Of a DNA stretch of 64,000 bases, positions 8,726-16,971 are shown piece after piece. Position 1 is the first letter of the stretch. Each line of letters opens with the position of its first letter. The stretch is from Formosa sediminum. Its GTDB lineage: Bacteria; Bacteroidota; Bacteroidia; Flavobacteriales; Flavobacteriaceae. Both the position numbers and the translations under genes were made by a program. The notes below the pieces were generated by a model. It was not told where the DNA came from. It made no database searches and was given only the letters and a program-made list of their open reading frames with translations. The stretch spans positions 186,001 to 250,000 of the forward strand of contig NZ_CP041637.1 in NCBI RefSeq assembly GCF_007197735.1, in the 5' to 3' direction.

Positions 8726-9313
8726 ATGATTAATACAATTGAAAAACAAAGCGGAAAATCTTTTACACTTAGAAAAGGAGACCTTTTAACAGTTATAGAC
8801 CCTAAAGGACAACAGGTAAGTGATATGGTTTTATTTAATTGTCATGATACAAACGAAAAAATATCTGCCGGAAAATCTATGGATTTTGAAGAAACGATCT
8901 TATTAACCACAGGTAATTATCTTTGGTCTAACCGGTCTCAAAAAATGATGAAAATTATTGAAGACACTAACGGCCGAAACGATTTTTTACTCGCACCATG
9001 TAGCCCAGAAACTTTTAGTATAATGTATAAGCATGACGGGTATCACCCAAGTTGTTTAGAAAACCTATATAAAAATTTAAAACCTTTTAATATTGATTTA
9101 GATCAGATTCCAACAGCATTTAATATTTTTATGAATGTGCAATTTCATTCTTCAGGAAAATTATCTGTTTTACCACCAACAACTAAACCTGGAGATTATA
9201 TCACTTTTGAAGCACAAATGGATCTGATTGTGTGTTTAACAGCATGCTCTGCAGAAGATAGTAATGGTGGTTCGTTTAAACCCATACAATACACTATTAA
9301 GAAAACAGCATAA
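8726..9313 (+). CDS. DUF1989 family (urea-carboxylase-associated type) protein
   Basis: 195 residues from the ATG at 8726. An upstream in-frame start at 8627 would overlap the YcgG gene and adds residues absent from the family. Family features: KSFTLRKGDLLTVIDPKGQQVSDMV near the N-terminus, a conserved TTGNYLWSN, LAPCSPETF, HPSCLENL and NIFMNVQ with a possible metal-binding Cys/His set. DUF1989 proteins occur beside urea carboxylase, and some are carboxyguanidine deiminase subunits, so chemistry on ureido or guanidino compounds is plausible. Pairing with a GntA-type hydroxylase makes a small guanidino-metabolism unit the best guess. Confidence 0.82.
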   Translation: MINTIEKQSGKSFTLRKGDLLTVIDPKGQQVSDMVLFNCHDTNEKISAGKSMDFEETILLTTGNYLWSNRSQKMMKIIEDTNGRNDFLLAPCSPETFSIMYKHDGYHPSCLENLYKNLKPFNIDLDQIPTAFNIFMNVQFHSSGKLSVLPPTTKPGDYITFEAQMDLIVCLTACSAEDSNGGSFKPIQYTIKKTA

Positions 9314-9436
9314 CCCTATTTTAACTGTACAATCGCTAAAGATTTAGGCCGTATTTATTTGAGCTAAAATTGAACGTCTTACAGTTAAACCCATCACTAC
9401 AAACATTATATCTTAGTACTATAACAAATAAAAATA

Positions 9437-9841
9437 ATGATTATGAACGTACAAGCATATTTAGCCTTTGATGGTAATTGCCAAGAAGCGCTTAACTTTT
9501 ATAGCGATATATTTAATGGTAAAATTATTAATAAACAAACTTATAAAGACAGTAAAATTGATGTTCCATTAAGTTTTCGTGAGAAATTACAGCATGCAGA
9601 ATTAAAAGGAAAAGGCATACATATTATGGCCTATGATGCAGCTCCAGACACACCAATTAATCATGGAAATCAAATTCATATGAGTGTCGATTTAAATTCT
9701 CAAGATGAAGCTGAACATGTCTTTGAAACCCTCTCTGAAAACGGAAAAATACATCACGATTTTAGAGAACGCGAATGGGGTTATTTTGGTCGCTGTACAG
9801 ACGAATTTGGTATTAATTGGATGGTAAACAGCAACAAATAA
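9437..9841 (+). CDS. VOC superfamily PhnB-like protein
   Basis: 134 residues with the vicinal-oxygen-chelate fold of the PhnB/YdeN branch: MNVQAYLAFDGNCQEALNFY at the start, a central HAELKGKGIHIMAYD strand, and the C-terminal WGYFGRCTDEFGINWMV signature. Such proteins are small metal-binding or metal-free domains, often called 3-demethylubiquinone-9 3-methyltransferase-like, with no settled activity. Starts at 9437 and 9443 (MIMNVQ or MNVQ) are both possible. A short HPF-like gene follows 21 bp downstream. Confidence 0.82.
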   Translation: MIMNVQAYLAFDGNCQEALNFYSDIFNGKIINKQTYKDSKIDVPLSFREKLQHAELKGKGIHIMAYDAAPDTPINHGNQIHMSVDLNSQDEAEHVFETLSENGKIHHDFREREWGYFGRCTDEFGINWMVNSNK

Positions 9842-9862
9842 TCTTTAAAACTTAAAACTATT

Positions 9863-10165
9863 ATGCAAATTATATTTGAATATCACGATGTATCTTCTAG
9901 CGATGCATTAGAACAATTTACAACAGAAAAATTAGAAAAATTAGGTTCCAAATACGAAATGGTTATTAGAGCCGACGTATTTTTTAAAACCGAGAACACT
10001 TCTTCAGACGAAACGGGTAAAATCTGCAATATCAGATTAAGTTTACCTGGCCCACGCTTATTTGCAGAAGCGAGTCATGATAATTTTTCAGATTCTGTAT
10101 CAGAGTCCGTTAGAGAACTTGAACGTCAATTACAAAAACGTAAAGAGAAAATGAGCACATATTAA
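9863..10165 (+). CDS. Short HPF/RaiA-family ribosome-associated protein
   Basis: 100 residues covering only the N-terminal beta-alpha-beta-beta-beta-alpha domain of the hibernation-promoting factor / YfiA family. It begins MQIIFEYHDV, has a central VIRADVFFKTEN strand and ends with the helix SVSESVRELERQLQKRKEK. It lacks the C-terminal 100S-dimerising domain of long HPF. Such proteins bind the 30S decoding site and inactivate ribosomes in stationary phase. Another short member lies at 49687-49968. Positioned between a PhnB-like gene and a tiny ORF, probably one transcript ending at 10390. Confidence 0.8.
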   Translation: MQIIFEYHDVSSSDALEQFTTEKLEKLGSKYEMVIRADVFFKTENTSSDETGKICNIRLSLPGPRLFAEASHDNFSDSVSESVRELERQLQKRKEKMSTY

Positions 10166-10188
10166 TTTAACTTAAAACACACACGCAT

Positions 10189-10332
10189 ATGAAACCTTCT
10201 ACATTATTAGGTGCAGCATCAGCTATTATGAAAAATAAGAAATTGAAAATTGCTTTTGTTGCGCTACAATTAGGATATTTAGCATACAGTTATTTAGATA
10301 AGAGATCTGAAAAAAAGTTAGAATCTAAATAA
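10189..10332 (+). CDS. Small hypothetical protein, 47 aa
   Basis: An ATG at 10189 opens a 47-codon frame ending TAA at 10332. The peptide has an Ala-rich start, one predicted amphipathic or membrane helix (KIAFVALQLGYLAYSYL) and a charged tail (DKRSEKKLESK). It lies 23 bp after the HPF-like gene and 28 bp before a strong terminator, so it is within a transcribed unit. The composition and operon position support a real short membrane protein; no family is recognised. Confidence 0.6.
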   Translation: MKPSTLLGAASAIMKNKKLKIAFVALQLGYLAYSYLDKRSEKKLESK

Positions 10333-10354
10333 TTTAAATCAAGATAAACTCACA

Positions 10355-10396
10355 AAAAAAAGCCTTAACACTTATAAAGTGTTAAGGCTTTTTTTA
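10355..10396. terminator. Strong bidirectional intrinsic terminator
   Basis: A perfect 13-bp stem (AGCCTTAACACTT at 10361-10373 with its complement at 10377-10389) and ATA loop, flanked by A and T runs. It terminates the plus-strand HPF unit and the minus-strand lipid-kinase unit, which converge here. Confidence 0.9.
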
Positions 10397-10427
10397 TATA
10401 AATTTTCAACTTAGCTATATTAAACAA

Positions 10428-11321
10428 TTACACATATACATTTTGTTGAGTTGTTATAAACTTTACAGCGCCTTTTAAAAGCGAGACATCTAATGTTTTA
10501 AATGTGCCTATAACTTCACCATCCAATTGCAACAATCTGGGCTCATTAAATGTTATTTTTGCATGAGAGGTACTTATTACCGTATTATTTTCATTATCAA
10601 TAAAAGCCTCATTGATACTCGAGAGACCAGCTTTAATTAACAGATTTGCATTAATTTTTTCAATTAAAACTATTTCAAAACGTCCATCCATGGGATTCCC
10701 TTCTTTATTTAAAGGCACGCCCGTTCCGTACTTTCTGCCATTACACAACCCTAGCATCACTACTTTTTTATGATACACTTTTTGGTTACAAGCAATGTTA
10801 ACCTGAAACGGATCAACTTTATTTAAGGCTTCAATAAAGTGTTTAATATAAGTTGTCATTCCTCTACTAGTATCTTTATCGTAACCTTCAACAATATTAG
10901 CATTTATCCCAACATCGCCAATATGTATGGAATAATGTTCTTTATTAACACATACCAAGTCCAAATCTGTAATAATATTAGACATAATTATGTCTTTAAA
11001 GGCTTGTAGAGGGTCTTCAGAGACACCAAGTTCTACAGCCATTCCATTAGCAGAACCTAACGGAATAATACCCATACAGATATTAGTATTTAACAATGCT
11101 TTTGCTGTAAACAAAGTAGTGCCATCTCCGCCAACAGAAACTACTTTATCTGGATTAAATGTTTTTAACTCTGCTTTTAAATGGGCTTCATCATCTTGGC
11201 CCGTAGTCTTAAAAATTTTTAAATCTAAACCATAATTCTCACAAAGGGTAACTGCCTTTTTTATAAAAGGATTCTTATCTACTCCTCCAGAAATTGGATT
11301 TACAACAGCTAATAATTTCAT
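10428..11321 (-). CDS. Diacylglycerol/lipid kinase family protein (YegS/DgkB type)
   Basis: 297 residues with the DAGK catalytic fold. NPISGG is at 8-13, the nucleotide-binding GGDGT loop at about 64-68, and IIPLGSANGMA at about 88-98. A C-terminal beta-sandwich ends in FNEPRLLQLDGEVIGT, the lid segment of YegS/DgkB proteins. It phosphorylates a lipid hydroxyl with ATP on the cytosolic face; diacylglycerol or a sphingoid base are candidates. Its ATG overlaps the App1-phosphatase stop (ATGA, 11318-11321), so translation of the two is coupled and they probably act on the same lipid pool. Confidence 0.88.
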   Translation of the reverse strand: MKLLAVVNPISGGVDKNPFIKKAVTLCENYGLDLKIFKTTGQDDEAHLKAELKTFNPDKVVSVGGDGTTLFTAKALLNTNICMGIIPLGSANGMAVELGVSEDPLQAFKDIIMSNIITDLDLVCVNKEHYSIHIGDVGINANIVEGYDKDTSRGMTTYIKHFIEALNKVDPFQVNIACNQKVYHKKVVMLGLCNGRKYGTGVPLNKEGNPMDGRFEIVLIEKINANLLIKAGLSSINEAFIDNENNTVISTSHAKITFNEPRLLQLDGEVIGTFKTLDVSLLKGAVKFITTQQNVYV

Positions 11322-12274
11322 ATTATTTTATGCTTTAAATGCTCTATCTCTTCTAATATAGTTTCTGTATGTTCTGGTAAAAAATAAGATGCAGAAACTC
11401 CTGTTGCTAAAAGCGCCTCCCACATATTTTGTTGTGTTTGGTTTACATTTTCACCTGTTTGTCTAATGTAAACTTTTAAAATAAGTTCTGGGTAGGTTTT
11501 AGCTAAGGTAGTGTAAATTGACATATCTTTTTGACTATCGTCTCCAACAAAAACATAATATTTACTTCTAGAATGGGTAATTAAGAAACGAATGGCATTC
11601 AGCTTAAATTGTTCTGGCTTATGTCCCTTTAAAAGCTGATAAAAATTTAAATAAGGCGTTAAAACTAACATACCCAAAGGCAAATTGTTATATTTTATAA
11701 ATGTGGTTAAGAGTCCGAATAAATTACTTTCACTTTTAGACACATAAAACAGCCTAGGATTAACCGCACTCCAAGCTTTAAATATATTTTTACTAAAATC
11801 AATTACTGTTCTTTTCTCTGGAATTAGAAATAATAAGGTTTTAATCCGTTTAAAAATATGTGCCGTATTAGAAACTAAAATGGTATCATCGATATCAGAT
11901 ATAATATCTAAACGACTTGCACTATCCGAAAATAAAATTGGATAATCCTGAACAATTTTTAAAGGCAAATCAGTATTTAAAAACGTAATACTAACCTCTG
12001 TTTCCATCTTGTTATTAGCAATCACTTCAAACCTGCCGTGAGCATCGGTACGCGTATGTAAAGTTTCTGTAGGTGTTTGTATACAAATTTCTTGATGTGC
12101 ACACACCGGTATAAAATAAGATTGTAATACATGTATGGCATTACGTAGAGCTTGTCCTTTTTTATTCTGAAACTCTTTTTGCCCTTTAACCACCACACCC
12201 CTGTACCATGTTTGTTGAGCTGAAAGTTTTAAAATTGATAATTCCCAAACCGATGCTTTTTTACTGTAAACCAT
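11318..12274 (-). CDS. App1-family (DUF2183) phosphatidate phosphatase-like protein
   Basis: 318 residues. An N-terminal beta-rich domain (1-120, with the TRTDAHGRFEV strand) precedes a HAD-like phosphatase domain. That domain opens with DIDDT (DxDxT, about 127-131) and includes FYVSKSESNLF and a GHKPEQFKLNAI ... FVGDDSQKDMSIY end, the App1 signature. Yeast App1 dephosphorylates phosphatidate to diacylglycerol. The downstream overlapping gene is a lipid kinase that could reverse this, which suggests paired control of diacylglycerol and phosphatidate. No signal peptide, so likely cytosolic or membrane-peripheral. Confidence 0.87.
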   Translation of the reverse strand: MVYSKKASVWELSILKLSAQQTWYRGVVVKGQKEFQNKKGQALRNAIHVLQSYFIPVCAHQEICIQTPTETLHTRTDAHGRFEVIANNKMETEVSITFLNTDLPLKIVQDYPILFSDSASRLDIISDIDDTILVSNTAHIFKRIKTLLFLIPEKRTVIDFSKNIFKAWSAVNPRLFYVSKSESNLFGLLTTFIKYNNLPLGMLVLTPYLNFYQLLKGHKPEQFKLNAIRFLITHSRSKYYVFVGDDSQKDMSIYTTLAKTYPELILKVYIRQTGENVNQTQQNMWEALLATGVSASYFLPEHTETILEEIEHLKHKII

Positions 12275-12610
12275 AAGGTATTTTTAATTCAATTAAAAGA
12301 TATAAAACTCAAAGGTCTCTTCAAAAATTAAAGCTTAGCAATATTAAATTATCATGTATTTTAATATCATAAGTAAGTAAAATACTACTCCCAAAATGCA
12401 TATAAATTTAATCATACAATTCTTAAAAACTAAACTTAACTCATTGAACATGTATTAGTTTGTCTAAGAAAAAACATGTATTTTTTAGTTATAGTTAAAC
12501 GTATTTCACAAAAGCGTTAAATTCAATATAAAACCTCAGCAAGTATTCATTTTCTAAATAATTACATCGTAAATTTATAAACTGGCATATTACAAACACA
12601 ACAATTTATC
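12275..12610. other. Intergenic, no gene seen
   Basis: A 336-bp AT-rich spacer between the divergent App1 gene and the TetR-like gene. It should hold both promoters. No convincing TANNTTTG box or palindrome was found. Confidence 0.4.
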
Positions 12611-13267
12611 ATGGCAAAAAAGAAAATTCTTACAAAAGAACACATCATAGATTTTTATATGGATTATGTTTTAGAACATAACCAACAACCTAAAACGGTT
12701 TACGCTTTTGCAAAAGTCAATAATTTTGAAGAATCAAAATTTTATGAATTTTTTGCTTCATTTCAGGCTGTAGAATCTGAAATTTTTAAAGCTTTTTTTG
12801 ATAACACTATAGGTCTGCTTTTGCAAAGTGACACCTACGATACTTTCGATCCTAAAAGCAAACTTTTAAGTTTTTATTTTACATTTTTTGAAAACTTAAC
12901 AGCTAACAGAAGTTATGTTATGTTTGCTTTAACTCAGCATCAAAATAAATTAAAAAATCTAAAATGCTTAATAAAACTCCGACAAGCATTTATAAATTAC
13001 ATACAAAATTTAAACATTGAAGTTATTGAAACCAAACAGCAGCATATTGATAAATTTCAAGAAAAAGGCTTACAAGAAAGTGCTTGGGTACAATTATTAG
13101 TAACAATAAAGTTTTGGATGGAAGACGACTCTAAAGGATTTGAAAAAACCGATATTTTTATTGAAAAATCTATCAATACAAGTTTTGAGTTTTTAGATGT
13201 TGCCCCCTTAAAAAGTTTACTTGATCTAGGTAAATTTTTATTTAAAGAAAAAATGCAAATGCAATAG
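12611..13267 (+). CDS. TetR-family-like regulator
   Basis: 218 residues with an N-terminal helix-turn-helix: KEHIIDFYMDYVLEHN, then TVYAFAKVNNFEESKFYEFFASFQAVESEIF. The ligand domain is helical. The DNA-binding helix ESKFYEFF is degenerate compared with classical TetR proteins, as in other Bacteroidota members of this branch. The gene ends 9 bp before an ABC1/ADCK kinase gene, so the two form an operon and the regulator likely controls its partner. Ligand unknown. Confidence 0.72.
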   Translation: MAKKKILTKEHIIDFYMDYVLEHNQQPKTVYAFAKVNNFEESKFYEFFASFQAVESEIFKAFFDNTIGLLLQSDTYDTFDPKSKLLSFYFTFFENLTANRSYVMFALTQHQNKLKNLKCLIKLRQAFINYIQNLNIEVIETKQQHIDKFQEKGLQESAWVQLLVTIKFWMEDDSKGFEKTDIFIEKSINTSFEFLDVAPLKSLLDLGKFLFKEKMQMQ

Positions 13268-13276
13268 GAAGACGAT

Positions 13277-14581
13277 ATGAAAGCAATAAATAAAATTCCA
13301 ACCTCTAAGATAGAGCGGGCTTCTAAACTTGTATCTACAGGTGCTAAAATTGGTGTAAATTACATTAAATATTACGGCGACAAAATCACTAAGTCTGAAG
13401 GAGAAGCCAAAGATAAACTTAATGAAAATAATGCTGCCGATATTTATGACGGGCTAAAGCAACTTAAAGGTAGTGCATTAAAAGTTGCACAAATGTTAAG
13501 CATGGAAAAGAGTATTATGCCACAAGCTTATGTAGAGAAATTTTCGTTAGCACAATTTTCGGTTCCACCTTTATCACCTCCATTAGTTTTAAAAACCTTT
13601 AAAAAATACTTTGGAAAACTTCCAGAAGAAATGTTTGACACCTTTAATGTCAATTCTGTAAATGCGGCTAGTATTGGGCAAGTACATATTGCTGAAAAAG
13701 ATGGAAAAAAGCTAGCTGTTAAGATTCAGTATCCTGGTGTTGCAGATAGTATTGCTTCAGACCTTGCAATGGTAAAACCTATTGCCATGAGTATGTTTAA
13801 TATTAAAGGAGAAGGTTCTGACAAATATTTTAAAGAGGTTGAAAATAAACTTATAGAAGAGACAGATTACATTTTAGAAGTAAAACAAAGTCAAGAAGTA
13901 TCTGAAGCTTGCGCACATATATCACATCTAAAATTCCCTAAATATTACCCTGAATGGTCCTCAGAACGTATTATTACAATGGACTATATGGAAGGCGAAC
14001 ATTTGTCGGAATTTACTTCACACAACACCAATCCAGAACACTCTAATCAATTAGGACAAGCGCTTTGGGATTTTTACATGTACCAAATTCATGTCCTAAA
14101 GAAGGTACATGCAGATCCGCATCCAGGAAATTTTTTAGTCTCTAAAACAGGGGACTTGATTGCTTTAGATTTTGGATGTATGAAACATATTCCAGACGAT
14201 TTTTACATTCCGTATTTTGAATTGGCACTTAAAGAAAATATGAATAATCCGGAATTATTTCAGGCAAAATTGTATGAACTTGAAATTTTAAGAGCCGATG
14301 ATAGTCCTGAAGAAGTAACCTTCTTTACAGCCATGTTTCATGAAATGTTAAGTCTTTTTACACAACCCTTACATGAAGAAATATTTGATTTCTCGAACGC
14401 CGAGTTCTTTAAAAATATAGCCGATTTAGGAGAAAAATACTCAAAAAACACTCAATTACGTAAACTTAATGCTAACAGGGGCTCCAAACATTTTATTTAT
14501 ATGAATAGAACCTTCTTTGGCCTATATAATTTAATGTTTGATTTAAAAGCAAAAGATGTAAAAATTAATACCTGGATGTAA
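13277..14581 (+). CDS. ABC1/ADCK (UbiB-like) atypical kinase
   Basis: 434 residues of the ABC1/ADCK/UbiB kinase family. The KxGQ-like motif appears as LKGSALKVAQMLS (about 63-75), the Ala-rich loop and ATP lysine as NAASIGQVHIA ... KLAVKIQYPGV (about 128-155), the catalytic loop as VHADPHPGNFLV (about 275-286) and the metal site as IALDFGCMKH. It lacks the C-terminal membrane helices of UbiB. Family members support isoprenoid-quinone or other lipid metabolism rather than protein phosphorylation. The partner regulator is 9 bp upstream. Confidence 0.9.
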   Translation: MKAINKIPTSKIERASKLVSTGAKIGVNYIKYYGDKITKSEGEAKDKLNENNAADIYDGLKQLKGSALKVAQMLSMEKSIMPQAYVEKFSLAQFSVPPLSPPLVLKTFKKYFGKLPEEMFDTFNVNSVNAASIGQVHIAEKDGKKLAVKIQYPGVADSIASDLAMVKPIAMSMFNIKGEGSDKYFKEVENKLIEETDYILEVKQSQEVSEACAHISHLKFPKYYPEWSSERIITMDYMEGEHLSEFTSHNTNPEHSNQLGQALWDFYMYQIHVLKKVHADPHPGNFLVSKTGDLIALDFGCMKHIPDDFYIPYFELALKENMNNPELFQAKLYELEILRADDSPEEVTFFTAMFHEMLSLFTQPLHEEIFDFSNAEFFKNIADLGEKYSKNTQLRKLNANRGSKHFIYMNRTFFGLYNLMFDLKAKDVKINTWM

Positions 14582-15004
14582 ATTATTATTTAAATAGAAG
14601 AGCAACAAATTACTAATAAATTAGATAATGTCTATTTTAGAATATTGTTTTTAGGGCTCTTAATCAAGAAATGTTATAGCAAATGTATTTTTAGAGATTT
14701 TAATACAATAGTAAAACTTCCGTTTTTTTCCTAGACATGAAGAACTTTTATCTTATATATTATAGCTATAAAAATAATGCATAATACTAGCGAAACAAAG
14801 TCCTTTCAATTTAAAATCAATGCAAAATTGTTCCAATTTCATACAGTTAATAAAATATGGGGTATTGAACCTAGAAGCTTAAATGTTTGGTTAAGAATAT
14901 AATTCTGAAACGACTTAAATATTATCACTAGTAACCTTTAACTGCTAAGCAAAAAACCGTTATTAAGAAAACTTAATAACGGTTTTTTATAAAATTTAAC
15001 CTCT
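14582..15004. other. Intergenic region with a terminator and one weak small ORF
   Basis: The 423-bp stretch between convergent genes holds a strong terminator at 14951-14988. It also has an ATG frame of 41 codons at 14777-14902, which encodes a basic peptide ending PRSLNVWLRI. That frame has no recognised family or ribosome-binding context, so I do not call it a gene. Confidence 0.35.
14951..14988. terminator. Bidirectional intrinsic terminator
   Basis: A 13-bp perfect stem (AACCGTTATTAAG at 14955-14967 with its complement at 14972-14984) around an AAAA loop, with A and T runs on either side. It serves the minus-strand PhoD gene ending at 15005 and possibly the plus-strand ADCK unit. Confidence 0.9.
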
Positions 15005-16702
15005 TTAAGAAAAAGAAATTGTATGTCCTACTGTTGCAGTATACGATTCTGATAAGATGGTGTCTACATACCTCCATTCTGAAATAACATCAGAAGATGT
15101 AAATGTTACCATTAAATACCCTCTCTTAGACGCATTAAAATATTTTAAACCATCAACTAATGTGGTCATTGCATATTCAAAACTTGCAATTATTTCCGGA
15201 GTCGTTTCACCTAAATAAGTTTCAAATCCAGGAGAACTCACACTTGGTGTAGCCAATTCTACGCCCACTTCGGTACCATCTTGCGCGAGTAAAATATTAT
15301 GCCATGCATTATGTGTATCTCCTGCTAAGGTTACTATTTTCTTTCCGTTTAAAGCATTATAAATAATTTCACGGTCTACAGGGTATCCATCCCAAGCATC
15401 CAAATTATACGGAATTGCGGCTAAAACACGAGTAATTTCTGCAGTTGTAAGCGTGGGATCTTGAGCAAGCATTCTTGACTTTATAGTAACAAGTTCTGTT
15501 AAAGTCTCTGCAAAATTAGGACTTCCAAAGGCTAATAATAATTCTGCAGGGATATACATATTCCCCATTAATACTTGTTGTCCCAGCACCTGCCATTTAG
15601 CCGTGTTTCCTTGCAATTGATTTACGACCCAATTCATTTGTTCTGTTCCCAATAACGATCGCGAGGTATCGCTTAATGCTGTTTGAAATGCTACTGCATC
15701 TAAACCTGTAGCAGAGTAATAATCGGTTATATTTAATTGCTTATCGCGTCCGATTACACGTGTATCTAACATTATTAAATTAACTAAGTTTCCAAGATTA
15801 ATTGTTCTATAAATAATATCGTTAGCATCTTCAGACAGTCTTGAAAATGGTAAAAATTCACTGTAGGCTTGTAAAGCATATTGCTTTCTGGTTTGAAAAT
15901 CACCTTCCGTAGCCTCATCATGGTTTTCGGCACCATCCTTATACGTGTCGTTTGCAATTTCATGATCGTCCCAAACACAAATAAATGGCTTTTTTTGATG
16001 TGCTAATTGTAAAGATTTATCAGATCTATATTGTTTATATCGTGTTCGATAATCATCTAAACTTAAAATTTCAGATGCAGGTTCATGTTGTCTGCCTAGA
16101 AAAGCATTTTCGGCTGTAGCCCCATAACCTCCTGCTCCATATTCATAAAAATAGTCTCCTAAATGCACAATGATATCGGCATTAGAGTTTGCCATAGCAT
16201 CATATGCATTAAACAATCCTGCCTGATAGTTTGAACAAGAACAAACTGCCAATTTTATTTCGGAAGCATCTACAGGTAAAGTAATGGTTTCTCCAACATC
16301 TGAAATGGCATTGTCTTCACTATTTATAAAACGATAATATAATTTTTGATTAGCATCTAACTCTGTTAATTCAACAGCGATTGTAAAATCTCTAGAAGCT
16401 TCAGTGGTTATTTTTCCTGTTCGTAAAATAGTTTCAAAATTAACATCTGTAGCAACCTCCCAAATAATTTCACTATTGGCCGTCGCATAACGTGTCCAAA
16501 TAATTACACTAGAACTACTCGGATCGAAACTTGCAATACCTTCATTAAAATTTATGTTAGATAATTGTGTTTCATCATAATCCTTTTCAAAATTTTCGTC
16601 GTCTGAACTACAACTAATAAAGTTAGGAGCTAAAATTATTCCTCCTGTGGCTATAAGTGCTTTTTTAAGAAACCCACGTCTGCCAGAGTTATTTGATTCC
16701 AT
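15005..16702 (-). CDS. PhoD-like alkaline phosphatase (Tat-exported)
   Basis: 565 residues. A twin-arginine leader (RRGFLKKAL, Arg 8-9) and hydrophobic segment run up to NFISCSS, where a lipobox-like Cys may be lipidated. An N-terminal beta domain (about 45-145) is followed by the metallophosphoesterase core: CSNYQAG, HLGDYFYEYGAGG, WDDHEIANDTYKDGAEN, LDTR and the C-terminal LAGDTHNAW. PhoD enzymes are Ca/Fe-dependent phosphomono- and diesterases that scavenge phosphate outside the cytoplasm. It is transcribed alone, divergently from the lyase gene at 16972. No Pho box was identified. Confidence 0.92.
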   Translation of the reverse strand: MESNNSGRRGFLKKALIATGGIILAPNFISCSSDDENFEKDYDETQLSNINFNEGIASFDPSSSSVIIWTRYATANSEIIWEVATDVNFETILRTGKITTEASRDFTIAVELTELDANQKLYYRFINSEDNAISDVGETITLPVDASEIKLAVCSCSNYQAGLFNAYDAMANSNADIIVHLGDYFYEYGAGGYGATAENAFLGRQHEPASEILSLDDYRTRYKQYRSDKSLQLAHQKKPFICVWDDHEIANDTYKDGAENHDEATEGDFQTRKQYALQAYSEFLPFSRLSEDANDIIYRTINLGNLVNLIMLDTRVIGRDKQLNITDYYSATGLDAVAFQTALSDTSRSLLGTEQMNWVVNQLQGNTAKWQVLGQQVLMGNMYIPAELLLAFGSPNFAETLTELVTIKSRMLAQDPTLTTAEITRVLAAIPYNLDAWDGYPVDREIIYNALNGKKIVTLAGDTHNAWHNILLAQDGTEVGVELATPSVSSPGFETYLGETTPEIIASFEYAMTTLVDGLKYFNASKRGYLMVTFTSSDVISEWRYVDTILSESYTATVGHTISFS

Positions 16703-16906
16703 ATTTGTTTTTTTTTCAAAAATGCCCCAATTATAGCAGTATAGAGTTAGTAAATCTTTATCTAAATGTTACAATATGCTTTACTTAATGTAACCTAAAC
16801 ATATCCTAAACCAACTAGCTATTTTCTAATTAAGACTGTTTATTAATTAAAATCCAACTCTTAACTAAGACGGCTAAGTTTAGTAACTATTCTCCTTCTT
16901 ATTCTT

Positions 16907-16914
16907 TATATTTG
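16907..16914 (+). promoter_or_regulatory. Candidate -7 promoter box TATATTTG
   Basis: Matches the Bacteroidota -7 consensus TANNTTTG, 58 bp before the lyase start codon. The region 17-23 bp upstream has only a weak TTTAG, so the -33 element is poor. Confidence 0.45.
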
Positions 16915-16971
16915 AAGGAAGATAAGAATACATCTTTACCATTGAGATTGACATTACAAAAAAACAACTAG

